Assembly: GCA_021234155.1 (NCBI GenBank) | Contig: JAJEKV010000094.1 | Coordinates: 2,612,782 to 2,676,781, forward strand | DNA: 64,000 nucleotides | Source: Isoetes taiwanensis | Lineage: Eukaryota; Streptophyta; Lycopodiopsida; Isoetales; Isoetaceae | Reading direction: 5' to 3' | Part shown: in pieces, positions 34,695 through 46,484 of the stretch | Layout: every line of letters begins with the position of its first letter | Position numbering within the stretch: position 1 is the stretch's first letter | Notes under the pieces: generated by a model | Told to the model about the DNA's origin: nothing | Seen by the model: the letters and a program-made list of their open reading frames with translations, nothing else | Database searches by the model: none | Translations under genes and position numbers: made by a program

Positions 34695-35376
34695 ATGTAC
34701 AGAAAAGGTTGATAGTGTTTGATATCAATAATGTTTTGGCAAAACAAATACATAGGACTTTGGTATCAGATGATCAGCTAGTTGGAAACTATGATATAAT
34801 AGGCAAGAAAGTGTTGTTTTTAAGGCCCCACCTAGACGAATTCCTCGAATTTGTATTTGAACACTTTGAAGGAATATGGTCATCAATAGCTCCATGGAAC
34901 CTATCAAGAGTAGTGGATAAAATCTTCACAATGACGCAGATAAGGGACTTAAGATTCACCTTTGATGGAAGCCATTGTTTGGAGCTGCCTTTCCGGATTG
35001 CAGCTTCTGAAGACAAACCTTTGTGAAGCCAATTGAGTTTATATACGAAAAGTATCCAGACAGGAATGAGAGCAACACACTAATAGTAGACGACTCCGAG
35101 TACAAGATGCTTTTCAATCCCAACGAAAATTGCATATGCCCACCTTCATAGCAGGAAAGTGATGTGGAAGACACAGGTCTCTTGACACTTTTGAAACCAT
35201 GGCTAGAGGGTTTGTTGATAGCACCAGACCTGCAACAGTATGTGAAGCAGAACCCTTTACGCAATCCAACCGACGTACTAACAATAGCTGTCTGGAGGCA
35301 AATCCTTTCAGAGGGCTACAAGGACAGAGATGGCATGTCCAGGCTATGGACAAGCTGCAAGAAAGTAACATACTGA
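34695..35376 (+). pseudogene. FCP1/NIF-type HAD phosphatase-like domain, likely last part of the Ulp1 fusion gene
   Basis: After a good acceptor (catagcag) the frame reads VQKRLIVFDINNVLAK, FLRPHLDEFLEFVFEHFEGI and WSSIAPWNLS. A one-base shift near 35023 leads into IEFIYEKYPD and NTLIVDDSEYKMLFNP, followed by a TAG at about 35149 and a helical tail. This is the NIF/FCP1 layout: motif I FDxN, motif II WSS, motif III VDD. Motif I keeps the nucleophile Asp but the second Asp of DxD is Asn, so activity is doubtful. The phase at donor 34534 (CTTG|gta) and acceptor 34694 joins cleanly as PLDVQKRL, so NIF looks fused to Ulp1. Confidence 0.65.
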
Positions 35377-35853
35377 AACAACAGAAAAGTATATACTGGC
35401 TTCACATCGGCTGTGACCAGATTTTGAATGTAATTTAATGTTAATATAAAACATGAACAACAAACTTGTATATATTGGCATCATATCTCCTGTGACCAGG
35501 TTGTATATCTTGTGATATCTAATACAAGAGTTTTTGTCTCCATACATCGATTTACATGTTCCACTTTCTGCTTTGTTTCATGAATCAAAAGAAAAGCTAT
35601 TGATATCCTTTATAACATAACAAGTTCACATAATAGTTTAACTTCTTCATGCAACAATTGATGAACATTTTGTACTTTCTGATATACATTGTGCTTGGAA
35701 ATAGAAGATATTGTGTGATACTGAAATTGAAGTATAAAATGCACTTCAGACTAAAAAATAAGTAAATAAGAAAAAACTTGCAGCAATCGACTAGTTTTCT
35801 CAACATAACAGAAGATGATGGCAAATATGAAAGTTCCTTTGTACAGAACTTAG
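35377..35853. other. AT-rich tail-to-tail spacer
   Basis: Lies between two convergent reading units (NIF end on +, transposase-like end on -). AT-rich, no gene. Confidence 0.5.
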
Positions 35854-37656
35854 TCATGTGCACTCAACAATCTCAGGTAGGCTTGACATAAGCATGTCAT
35901 GCACCTCTCGTGTGATCATATATGCTATACGTGCCCCCTTCAACTTATGCTTGACCTGCTGCATCGTGAACTTTGCTCCAATTATAGATTCGGCTGGTAC
36001 CAATACTATTTTGTCATCCAACAACTTGTACTTGTGGTTTGTGCCTTGTAGCAGTTGATAGTAATGACTAGCTATAACCCTGTCACCAGCAAGCATTCTA
36101 TTTCCATAGTCGTCAATCACATCTTCCTGAAGAATATGCATCTCCTTCACGCATAGGAGGACGAAGTATGGAACATTTTCATGATTCCCTGGAGCAGCAA
36201 AAGATGCAAATATGTCTCCAATTTGGAGTACTTCGGATAGTTCTTGCTCATCAGCTGCATAAAAACCAACTAGCTCTTCTTGTTCGTCAACCTGGGCTGA
36301 ACTAGGCTCCAGTTTGTGCAGCTTCCACGCACCACAATGCTGGAGATTCTCACATTCTCCCCATCTGAAATTCAAGCAACCATTGCAAAAACATGACAGG
36401 GATCTATACATGACAAGTGTTGGGTCAGCTGGATTAATAGCAGACACACAATGTATAGATAGAGTACCAGTCAATGTCTCACAAGCTGAACGAGGGTCCC
36501 TGTTAATGTCTTCTGCCATGACCTCCCATATGACTCTGTCCATTTTGCACTTCTTTTGTCTCAGCAAAGTGCAAGCAGAGTTGGCACACAAAATCGGAAC
36601 ACTATTCTCTTTCCTTTGCTCGTCTGCAAGGAACCTTTTCTCCAAAGCAGCCTGTCCTTTCCCATGGCCTGAGCTAAAATAACCACTGCATCCTAATTCT
36701 ATACCTGTTATAATATTGGGCCACATTCAAATAAAAGGCTCGAGAACAATTAAACTGAGCAGCACGCCCATCAGACTACATGACATGGTATTTGATGTGT
36801 CCAAAACCTTTTTGCATCATCCAAGTATGGTGTTTCTTGAGTGCAGCCTGAGCAAAGAAAGCATCATGCTTTATAACATCGGAAACATACAAATGAACAG
36901 TTTTTTTCAGCTCGTCATTGACTTTCATCATGGTTATATGCACCAGAATAGTTATCTGGTCATTGTTCCAATGCTCGGACTGAACCTCGATGAGTGGCTG
37001 CAAAGTATAGTTCTCTGCAAAGTCCATTACTGATAAAACAGAATCATTCCTCAAATTTTGCACTGATTTCTTGAATTGTTTGCTCTGCAAACTTGTTGAA
37101 AGGTTGTGAATAGTGAACTTTGTAAGGTGAGGAAACATCTTGTCAAGCAATGTATCTGGACTCCCGCTTTCAGTAACAAGCTTCAGCCTCCTTGAAGTGC
37201 CAGCTTTGGAAGGTTCGTTCACGTACTTGTAAACTTGCCATTCAATGTTCTCATTCTGCGACTCTTTCTCCTTAGGACATATTTGAATATTTTCAGTGCC
37301 ACAGCTCTGGCACTCTCCCTTGACAGAGTCCAAACTATGCCACTCTTCGCCTTCCTTGTCACAGACCGTAGCTCTCCACGTAGCGCTAACATTTTGAAAT
37401 GTTTTAGAAGGAGCTTGGCAGACGCCATTGTTCTCATTTGCTGCACAAACACCACAAGAACATGTACAATTGGCATGAAATTTGCTCCTTAGGACGCTAA
37501 ATGCTTTTCTGTATAGCTCAGCTTATTCATGCTTCACGCAACAGCATGTGTTCCTCTCCTTCAATCTTCTCACACACGTAGGCTTAAGCAGCTCGAACAT
37601 TCTGATGCTAATCTTCACTTCAGGATGTTCATCTTTGAACATCTCATACAATTCAC
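35854..37656 (-). pseudogene. Transposase-like protein (D/D/D-type, uncharacterised family), C-terminal exon
   Basis: From an acceptor (ccttgtag) at 37657 the minus strand reads SELYEMFKDEHPEVKISIRM, CCCVKH, a Cys-rich block (CTCSCGVCAAN), GECQSCGTENI, then SVMDFAENYTLQPLIEVQSE, VSDVIKHDAFFAQ, SDGRAAQFN, FSSGHGKGQAALEKR, LSCFCNGCLNFRWGEC and a helical end. The DFAENY, (S/N)D..KHD, SDG..QF and GHGKG order resembles, from memory, uncharacterised mobile-element-like proteins of fish, cnidarians and some plants, which suggests an RNase-H-fold transposase. Breaks: TAA at 37523-37525, TAG at 36776-36778 (where the family has Trp), and frame changes near 37.3 and 36.73 kb. Confidence 0.55.
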
Positions 37657-37659
37657 TCT

Positions 37660-38580
37660 ACAAGGAAAAAAGTGGCATATATAAGTAAAACATAAATTAA
37701 AACTACTTACGAATTCAAAGATGTTGCTGACATTGCATTAGTTCTATGGCAGTCAGACCATGATTTGATATACATTCAACTACTATAACTCAGTGATCCG
37801 TCGGTCTAGCAGAACCGATCGGACTTGTAGCTATGCTGGCTTGAAATAGTCGATACCAGTTTAATATAGACTTAGAAATATTTATTCCTTTAAACTCTTT
37901 TAACATGCAATTCGGCCTTCTAAAATGTCAATATTTGATATCCTTTCAACCTTGATTAAGGTTCAACCATTGAACCTCATTTGTGCAATATCACAACCAT
38001 AGAACCTTATCATGACATGATTTCCAACAGCTCCTTCCCACCGTCTACTTACAAAAATGAGGTTTTTCTTTTGGATCTTCTGACTACTGTTTTATTCTCG
38101 AGTTCCATTTTGCGTCCTTTTCTATTCCATCCTTAGCTTTCCCAACTTCCACGGTCTTGTAATCATCATTCTTTGAGTATTTCTTTGAGTCTATGCCCTC
38201 AGGTTTATGGCAATCCTTGCTTACAGAACTTGGTTTCATCATCCGACCTTTCTAGGCTTTGTTCATGTTCATAGTCTGACGCTTTTTAGTTTTCCACGGT
38301 GTTTGAGTTAATCTATTCATTATTCCATATATAATGAAACTATGCTTTGAGACATAAGATTCTACAAGCACAGAAAAAGATTGATATTGGCAATGATCCC
38401 CTATTCTAGAATGGGACTCGCACGAAACCAACAAACCGCCTTCTCATTCATCTCAGCAGATTTTCTACAATGGTGGATAGTGGGTAGCCGCACACATGCG
38501 AACTACCCATAAAAAATAAAGGGAAAATCCAATTATATCATTTGGACCCCAACAAAATACAAATGCTAATAGAGACTGGG
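37660..38580. other. Spacer without recognised gene
   Basis: AT-rich; nothing on either strand. A 35-bp segment (gggactcgcacgaaaccaac and flanks) at 38404-38443 recurs at 39050-39088. Confidence 0.4.
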
Positions 38581-38590
38581 CTAGTGTACC

Positions 38591-38671
38591 TGCCGAAAGC
38601 TTATCACCGGGATTAAAAAACCCCGCCCTTTCGGGTTTTCGAGGAAAAACCCTAGTGATAAGCCTTCGGCA
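38591..38671. repeat. Nested hairpin, copy 1
   Basis: Outer arms tgccgaaagcttatcac (38591-38607) and gtgataagccttcggca (38655-38671) pair with one mismatch. The 47-bp loop holds ggattaaaaa, an inner stem around a TTCG-like turn, ttttcgagg and aaaaaccctag. The loop is shared with the hairpin at 39.7 kb, whose outer arms differ. Confidence 0.8.
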
Positions 38672-38873
38672 AGGGGCTTGGACAAATGTAAGGCATAAAA
38701 ATCGCTCCCAAAACCCACGAATGGAAAAGTCGAAAATAGATGCCGCTCGCTAACCTGTACCTGCACGTCACCAACAAAACAACAAGACAAAACAAACCTC
38801 CCAGAGTGGAGGGGCTGATTACGCGCGTGCCACGCGATAAAAAACAATAACAAAGAAGGGGGGGAGGGTGGGT

Positions 38874-39411
38874 TCAAAGAGAATAAGGTACTGCTGAGAG
38901 AGAAGAGGAAGCGCCGATGAGAAGTCGGGCGTAAACGCCTAAAATAGCGAACTCCCAACCAGAACGAGCATGCGCCGCCCGCATGCATGCAAAACATGCA
39001 TGCTCGTCCCATTCTAGAATGGCGATCCGATGTCTCGGATCGATGGGATTCTAGAATGGGACTCGCACGAAACCAACAAACCGCCCGAATACCAAAGGAC
39101 TTCCTTAACAAACTAGGATCGAGGACGAAGGTCACAGGATGAAGGCTAAAGGCTGAGAAAGGACAGCATGAAAGAAACGCCAAATTGGCCAAACCAGGCA
39201 GGAAGAAGCCCCTCCCCTGCCTGGAAACAATTCAAAGAGAATAAGGTACTGCTGAGAGAGAAGAGGAAGCGCCGATGAGAAGTCGAAGCAGAAACGCGCC
39301 TAAAATAGCGAACTCCCAACCAGAACGAGCATGCGCCGCCCGCATGCATGCAAAACATGCATGCTCGTCCCATTCTAGAATGGCGATCCGATGTCTCGGA
39401 TCGATGGGATT
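38874..39411. repeat. Segmental duplication, about 178-bp copies 357 bp apart
   Basis: 38874-39050 and 39231-39411 are nearly identical (ttcaaagagaataaggtact to cggatcgatgggatt). They differ mainly by a small change at gtcgggcgtaaacg versus gtcgaagcagaaacgcg. Each holds a gcatgcatgc/gcatgcatgc palindrome with RY (CATGCA) elements. The long open frames on the minus strand here look like by-products. Confidence 0.9.
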
Positions 39412-39555
39412 ATTATAACCTGCACAACAAATTGTCAAGCCAAATATGGTAGAACACAAGCTACAATATCATATACCATTAAGTATGAGAGCATGTACAA
39501 TAGGATAAAACCACCACAAATGAAAAGATATGATTGTGATTTTGTGAGGACCAAA

Positions 39556-39602
39556 TTAAAGAATAGAATAAAATAGAATAGAATAGAATACAATAGAATA
39601 GA
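39556..39602. repeat. AATAG/ATAGA microsatellite
   Basis: Repeats of aatagaat; simple-sequence tract. Confidence 0.8.
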
Positions 39603-39661
39603 TTAGATTTTTTATCGTTCACGGAGACCAATTGGCCTAAGGGACCCAAACAAAAAGAGAG

Positions 39662-39746
39662 CAGCAAGCGTATTACTGTCAGGATTAAAAACCCTCGACT
39701 TCGAAGGGTTTTCGAGGGAAAAACCTTAGCAGTAATAAGTATGCTG
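39662..39746. repeat. Nested hairpin, copy 2
   Basis: Outer arms cagcaagcgtattactg (39662-39678) and cagtaataagtatgctg (39730-39746) pair at 14 of 17 positions. The 51-bp loop is the same unit as in copy 1 (ggattaaaaaccct, inner stem, ttttcgaggg, aaaaacctta). Confidence 0.8.
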
Positions 39747-39879
39747 GTACACTATACAATTGTATAGGACAATTCAATACTATCTCGGAAGATACAACGG
39801 AGTCCGTGCATCCATAACCTCCTGGAGGTATGACCCCAATAAGCCCATGGATGTCGTATTCAATAACTCATGCAACGGC

Positions 39880-40380
39880 TAGCCAGGTATTAGTAACCGA
39901 ACATACCGCGCTTGGATATGGGCAAACACTGGGCAGATCTTGAGGGCATGACATTCATCTTCAATGGCGCCTTGTTGGCAACACTGACAAAGCCTCTCCT
40001 TGCGTGCTTCCCGAGTCCAACGCCCTGTCTCAATGCGGAGACGATGTACTGAGAAACACCGTGATCCAATATAGTTGCTGGTCCGTTAGTACACTGATCT
40101 AGTCCAAGAACTTTTGGTATTCTTCCATGCTCCATTTTCTGATATTCCTGAAATCACATCCGATAAAACGAGCAGATGTATTCACCACATCAAATCAACT
40201 GACATCCCCAGAGGACTAACACGGTAGCACTTGAATGCTTTACATCCCTCTTCCACCGGTCCACGCAGATATTCATTAACCTTTGTGTAAGAACCTGGGG
40301 AAGGTTAAGCTTTTCTGCCTCCTTGCGGCTATCAACCCAATCACTGACACTGTTTGTTGTCTTGCTTGAGAATGTTGACG
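39880..40380 (-). pseudogene. LINE ORF2 C-terminal fragment
   Basis: The minus strand reads LRIETGRWTREARKERLCQC, then CQQGAIEDECHALKICPVF, the same C-terminal Cys/His block as the LINE at 9.6 kb (LRIETGRWSGTPREERLC). Upstream pieces (KEAEKLNLPQVLTQRLMN) fit the same region. Orientation is opposite to the neighbouring LINE, so it is an independent fragment. Confidence 0.7.
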
Positions 40381-40739
40381 TTATTTTTTTCTAGAAACCT
40401 GTGAACATGAAGAAAAAGGTTTATCAGAAATAAATGAGTTTATTTTGCTTCACTATGTGTGGTATAAAAAATCATGGAGATTAAGAGGGCATGGAGGAAT
40501 TGTGTGTTATGTAAGGAAGAGTATCCGTCCGACACATGATAAAGTTAGTATTGCACCATGGTTCGATGCAACATATCTGGATTGAACTTCCAGGACAACA
40601 TGAAAAAACCTTATTGCAGTCCTCCACGTGGTTCTCCTGTGTATAATGCCGGGATAGAATAGGATGCGATATTACTTTTATAGGAAGGAGAGGTTATGTT
40701 GATGGGAGACCTTAATGGAAGAGTGGCAAACAGACAGGC

Positions 40740-41465
40740 TGTAAGATATTTATTAACTCACTTTAATATAATGAAATCAACCAGAGATTTGTGCTACTCA
40801 ATGATCATTAATCACAAGACATCATGAACTTCATAGAAATAATGTCATGAATTGTAATCATAAACCATGGAAATATTAACCCTTCATAGTTTCAATCAAG
40901 TGAATCACCATATCTTACAAGGCAATGGTTATGAATGAATATATTCTAACCATACAAATATCCCACATTTTATACAGACCTCGATCCTTCAATTTTAGGT
41001 AAACAAACTCCGAACTCCCGTGCCCAGTTATTCATCTTCGATTTTACTTATAGCCTTCAGTCCGGCCGTCTGGCCTAACTGACAGCCTACAAACATTCCC
41101 AGAGTGCAGATTGCCTTCATGGCATTGGACCGAGAATTCGAATCTCGGTTCCCTCCCGAAATAGTTGACCTAGTGTCAACTTTCTGTTTATATAATTTAT
41201 ACAATTCCAATGGTTCAATATTTACATAACTCCAATGGTCACCATAGTAAATAAACCTTTAGGTTTAAGTTCACCATGGCTATTCACATTGGTTAAATGC
41301 ACTATGCTCATTTTCTGCTTAATCAAACTCTGTCACCTTATAATGTGATCAACTCTGACCATACAACCTTTCACCATAATGTTTTCATCTTCAACTGCAC
41401 ATGTATTAATCCTGGTCTGAGTCTCAGCAACTCACATGAAATTTGATATGAACAAATACTTCACA
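40740..41465 (-). repeat. 3' LTR of the young copia element
   Basis: 726 bp. It differs from its partner by about five substitutions and 7 bp of small indels (near 41035 and 41166). Confidence 0.95.
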
Positions 41466-41478
41466 TTCCCCTTTTCAT
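41466..41478 (-). promoter_or_regulatory. Polypurine tract
   Basis: The minus strand reads gaaaaggggaa directly before the 3' LTR; it primes plus-strand synthesis. Confidence 0.85.
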
Positions 41479-41479
41479 A

Positions 41480-44400
41480 TCACAATTTTATAATGTCCTG
41501 ACAGTTCATCATTTCAGCCAGTCTTTTAAATCGTTTCCAACCTAATGCTTTAGTTAGAATGTCTGCTATTTGATCACCTGTATGTATGTAGGTCAGTTCA
41601 ATATGCCCTTTACTCACCATATCTCGAATATAGTGCATTTCCATCTCAATGTGCTTTGTCCTCTCATGTAGAACAGGGTTCTTGGTCATTGCAATACAAC
41701 TTTGATTATCACAGAAGAGTTGTGTGCTGCCATTTTGAGTGATTCCCATTTCATTCAACAATCTTCTACACCATATAATTTCCTTAGCTGCAAGTGTAGT
41801 AGCTGCATACTCAGATTCAGCAGTTGATAATGCAATTGAGGATTGTTTTTTGCTTCTCCAGCTCACTGGTCCTCCTCCAAGCATTAGAATATATCCAGAT
41901 GTAGATTTCCTCTCGTCTACATCTCCACACCAGTCTGCATCTGTGTAACATTTTAGTTCTAGATCTTTTGTACTGTATATTATCCCTGTGGTTCTTGTCC
42001 CCTTCAAGTATCTAAGCACTTTCTTTGCTGCTAGCCAGTGCTCAAAACCTGGGTTATTATTATATCTGCTTAAAACATTTACAATAAATGCTATGTCTGG
42101 TCTAGTATTGTTGGCTATAAACAATAGACTTCCTATTAGCTGTCTATAAGGAAACTTCTTCATTTCTTCTGTTTCATTCACTGTTTGTGGACACATGTTT
42201 TTTGAGAGTTTGCAACCTGGGAGTATAGGAGCCTTTACTGCATTACAATCTTGCATATTGAATTTTCCCAACACTGAATCAATATACTTGGTTTGACATA
42301 AAGAGATTGACCTGTTTTCCCTATCTCTTCTCACTTCTACTCCAAGATATTGTGATAACTCACCAAGGTCTGACATTTTGTACCTTCCTTTCAACATTTG
42401 TTTGCAGGTTTTCATAAACTCTGAATTATTCGAAGCTAGCACACAATCATCTACATAAATTGCCATTATGCAAAAATTCTGTTCCTCTCTCAGTACATAT
42501 ACATTTCCATCATTCATTAATTTTATGAACCCTTGCTCTTTCAAAAAATCGTTTATGCATGAATACCACTCCCTTGGTGATTGCTTTAGGCCATAAACTG
42601 CCTTTTTCAGCTTCCACACCTTTCCAATACCCTTCTCAAAGCCCTGAGCTTGCTCCATGTACACTTCTTCTTTTAGATCAGCATTCAAAAAAGCTGTACA
42701 TACATCCATGTGATGTAGTTCTAAATTTAGAGCATTTGAAGTTGCAATAATCATTCTAATGCTTGCAAGTTTAACCACTGGTGAATATGTCTCTTCATAA
42801 TCTCTGCCTTGTTTTTGAGAATAGCCTTGGGCAACTAATCTTGCTTTATATTTTGGTGTTCCATCTGCATTGACTTTGAGCTTGTACATCCATTTATTTC
42901 CTATTGTGTGTTTCCCCTTTGGCAGGTCCACTATCTCATAAGTTCCTGTCCTATCAAATGATTCCATTTCTTCTACCATGGCCTTTTTCCACTTAAAACC
43001 TTCTATTCCACTGATTGCATCTTCAAAACTTTCTGGAACACCAGTTTGCACCACCATTAAGGCTTCATCTGCATTTAACCTCGTATTTGACAATCTCACA
43101 CTTTTCCCATCTGGTTTTCTGCCATAACTTGTCATGTCTAAGTTTAATTCATCTCTAAGTCTTTCACCCTCTGTTTTCCTTCCTTTACTTTCTTTGTTCT
43201 CAGTCATTTCATAATTCTCACCATTCAATACTGATGTAGCATCATTCATGTTTATATCCATATCCCCTTCACTTTCTGAACCTTCTGAATCAGATTTTTC
43301 CATTGTATTTGTGTTTTCTTCTTCTTTAATTTCATGTTCCTGAGGTTTTAAATTTTTGTCAGAATTTTCAGCAAGTTTATCTTCTTTTCTTTCTCCATTG
43401 TCAACAAATGGTCTATATAAGACATTCTCTATAAAAATCACATCCCTGCTTATCATGACATTTTTCTTCAGGATTATACATCCTATAACCTTTGGAGTTT
43501 TCATCATAACCTACCAAGTATGTGATAATGGATCTGTCATCCAATTTTCTTCTCAACTCTTGAGGAATGTGGGTATATCCTAAGCATCCAAACACTTTGA
43601 ATTTCTCATAACAAGGTAATTTTCCTGACCACATTTGTTCAGGGCATTTTCCTTCTATGCTTACTGATGGTAACGTATTTTGTATCACAACTGCAGTTTT
43701 CACCACTTCTTCCCACAAGAAATTTGGAAGTCCAGAATGCTTAAGCATTGATCTAGTGGCATTTAGAATGGATTTGTTTTTCCTCTCAGCAACACCATTT
43801 TGCTGAGGGGTATAACTACATGTATATTGCCTCTTTATGCCCCTATCTATGCAATATTTTTTAAATTTGAAAGAAAGGTACTCACCTCCTCGATCTGAGC
43901 GCACACACTTGATCCTTTTTCCTGTTTCCAGCTCCACCTCTGCTGCATAGTGTTTGAATGCTTCAAAAGCTTGCTCCTTTGTCCTTAAGCAGTAAATCTT
44001 TGCCTTCCTGCTAAAATCATCAATAAAGGTTATGAAATATTTTTTTCCAGTTAGCCCTGTCACATTTATGGGACCACATAGGTCCGTGTGGATCAATCCC
44101 AGAATCTCATTCGATCTACCTTTTGCCTTTGAGAATGGGAGTCTAGAATGTTTTCCCAACATACAACCCCTGCAAATATGGTCTTCTAGTTTGTTTTCTG
44201 CTGACTTGATCCATCCATTCTTTATCATAGTTTCTATGTTTTTAATATTTGCATGTGCAAGTCTTTCATGCCAGGTTGTGATGTTTGATACTGTGGTCAG
44301 ATTTGCACTTCCAAGACATTTTGCATTTATCCCAAATAAATTTCCAACACGTCTTCCTAAAAATTTTAGCACGTCTCCTTCATAAATTTTGCAATGCATT

Positions 44401-45731
44401 TGTTCAAACACAACCTTAAAACCCAAATCCACAAGTTGGGAGATTGATATTAAATTTCTGACCAAGCTAGGTACACAAAGTACATTTTGCAAATTCACAA
44501 CTTCTCCATCTAAACTAAATAGCTCAAGAATCCCAATGTCTTCTACTTTTTGCAGATTTCCATTTCCAACTTGGATAAAACCTCCTGGTGTTTCCCTTTT
44601 CTCCTTCAAGATTTTGGGGTTGCATGCAATTGTTTTTTCGGCTCCACTGTCTAAAACCAGAAAATCCTCATGGTCAATATCATCATTACATGCAAGAATT
44701 TTATGCAAACATACCTCTTCAACTTCTTCATTTGTGTCATCTTCAAGCATAATTTCTTCTGCAACATTAGCTTCATGAAATGTATTCCTCCCTCTTCCCC
44801 TTCCTCTTCCTCTATAGCCTGCACTTCCTCTGCCTCCTCTTCCCTTTCCCCTTGTATTATTCTTTGGAGTAGAGCAGTTAGATGCATAGTGTCCCCTGCC
44901 ACCACAATTGTAGCAATTTATCTCCTTCATTAGATTAGGACAGTTTACTTTTATGTGACCATATTGATCACAGTTATAACATGGTCCAATTCTGCCACTT
45001 GGACGATCTTCTTTTTTCCCTCTGTTCTTAGCAAATAATATTTGAGATGTCTCCTCTTCTTCTAATACTTTGTTTTGTTCTATTTCAGTTTTAAGCATTC
45101 TTTCAGCCTCAATTCTTGTTTTAGCAATTGTTCTTATGAAGACTGCCACATTCCCTAGGCCTGCCACTGCCCTAGATATAGCTAACACCTGCTGCTGTTG
45201 GGAATAAATTACTCCTGCTCCTTCCAAGTCAGCCACAATATTATCGAAATTCTGAAAGAATTCATTAACATTGTCTTTATCACTAAATTTTAACCTCCTC
45301 AGTTCATTTTCCAAAACATCTATTTGCGAAGATGTTTTCTCTTCATATGTTAAAAGCATATACTTCCACATTTGACTAGGACTCATACCTCTTAATTTGA
45401 GCACTATACTCGAGCTCACTTTGCTCATGATGATACCCTGAGCTTCTCTCACTTTTGAACTGTCTTCAAATATCCTTTCCTTGGAAACAACCTCTCGTGT
45501 CTCCACTTCATCAGTTTGTTCTTCATTTGATGAAGAACTACCCTCAGCTACAACAGTTCCAATTTTCCCAACAGCACTACTTGACTTTCTTCCATCATTA
45601 TCTTCTATGAGATCCCACAGATCTTCAACCTACAAAACATGCTTAACCTTCTCTTTCCATACTTGGAAACCAGAATCTCCCTTGAAGACTTCAATTGCAC
45701 TGAGTAAACCAGCACCAAACCTGCTTGCCAT
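41480..45731 (-). pseudogene. Copia gag-pol polyprotein with one stop and one frameshift
   Basis: The start is ATG at 45731 (MASRFGAGLLSAIEVF). Domains: gag; two CCHC zinc knuckles (CYNCDQYGHIKVNC, CYNCGGRGHYASNC); an RGG-rich stretch; protease LDSGAEKTI; pre-integrase WHERLAHANI with CRGC; integrase core with HTDLCGP, FIDDFSRK, VRSDRGGEY and PQQNGVAERKNKS; reverse transcriptase with VCTAFLNADLKEEVYM, YGLKQSPREW and YVDDCVLAS; RNase H with YTDADWCGD, STAESEY and DNQSCIA, ending TGDQIADILTKAL. Breaks: TAG at 45630-45632 (codon 34) and a single-base shift at an A run (plus-strand T run 43461-43465) between integrase and RT. Both are simple enough to be sequencing errors or recent mutations. Total is about 1,410 codons, usual for copia. 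Confidence 0.93.
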
Positions 45732-45747
45732 ATTGTGATCTTAACCT

Positions 45748-45760
45748 GCTCTGATACCAA
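45748..45760 (-). promoter_or_regulatory. Primer-binding site (initiator tRNA-Met)
   Basis: The minus strand reads TGGTATCAGAGCAGG directly next to the 5' LTR, the standard copia primer site used to start minus-strand DNA synthesis. Confidence 0.9.
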
Positions 45761-46479
45761 TGTAAGATATTTATTAACTCACTTTAATATAATGAAATCA
45801 ACCAGAGATTTGTGCTACTCAATGATCATTAATCACAAGACATCATGAACTTCATAGAAATAATGTCATGAATTGTAATCATAAACCATGGAAATATTAA
45901 CCCTTCATAGTTTCAATCAAGTGAATCACCATATCTTACAAGGCAATGGTTATGAATGAATATATTCTAACCATACAAATATCCCACATTTTATACAGAC
46001 CTCGATCCTTCAGTTTTAGGTAAACGAACTCCGAACTCCCGTGCCCAGTTATTCCTTCGATTTTACTTATAGCCTTCAGTCCGGCCGTCTGGCCTAACCG
46101 ACAGCCTACAAACATTCCCAGAGTGCAGATTGCCTTCATGGCATTGGACCGAGAATTCGAATCTCGGTTCCCTCCCGAAATAGTTAGTGTCAACTTTCTG
46201 TTTATATAATTTATACAATTCCAATGGTTCAATATTTACATAACTCCAATGGTCACCATAGTAAATAAACCTTTAGGTTTAAGTTCACCATGGCTATTCA
46301 CATTGGTTAAATGCACTGTGCTCATTTTCTGCTTAATCAAACTCTGTCACCTTATAATGTGATCAACTCTGACCATACAACCTTTCACCATAATGTTTTC
46401 ATCTTCAACTGCACATGTATTAATCCTGGCCTGAGTCTCAGCAACTCACATGAAATTTGATATGAACAAATACTTCACA
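45761..46479 (-). repeat. 5' LTR of the young copia element
   Basis: 719 bp. Adjacent to the tRNA primer site (45748-45760) on its inner side, which fixes the element's orientation. Confidence 0.95.
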
Positions 46480-46484
46480 CAGGC

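Larger units (their letters stand above)
40740..46479 (-). mobile_element. Young Ty1/copia retrotransposon, nearly intact
   Basis: Minus orientation, 5740 bp. LTRs 40740-41465 (726 bp) and 45761-46479 (719 bp) start TGTAAGATAT and end CTTCACA. Target duplication CAGGC lies at 40735-40739 and 46480-46484. Primer site TGGTATCAGAGC (minus strand, initiator tRNA-Met type) lies just inside the right LTR. Purine tract (GAAAAGGGGAA on minus) lies inside the left LTR. I count about five substitutions and two small indels between LTRs, so insertion is recent. Only one stop and one frameshift break the single gag-pol frame. Confidence 0.96.

Noticed and set aside
38581-39192. 203-residue frame on the minus strand
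   Set aside because: It crosses two hairpins and one copy of a duplicated spacer; composition is not protein-like and no family fits.
41028-46232. Small frames in both LTRs (GNRDSNSRSNAMKAICTLG)
   Set aside because: They are the same LTR sequence twice; conservation reflects recent LTR synthesis, not coding.
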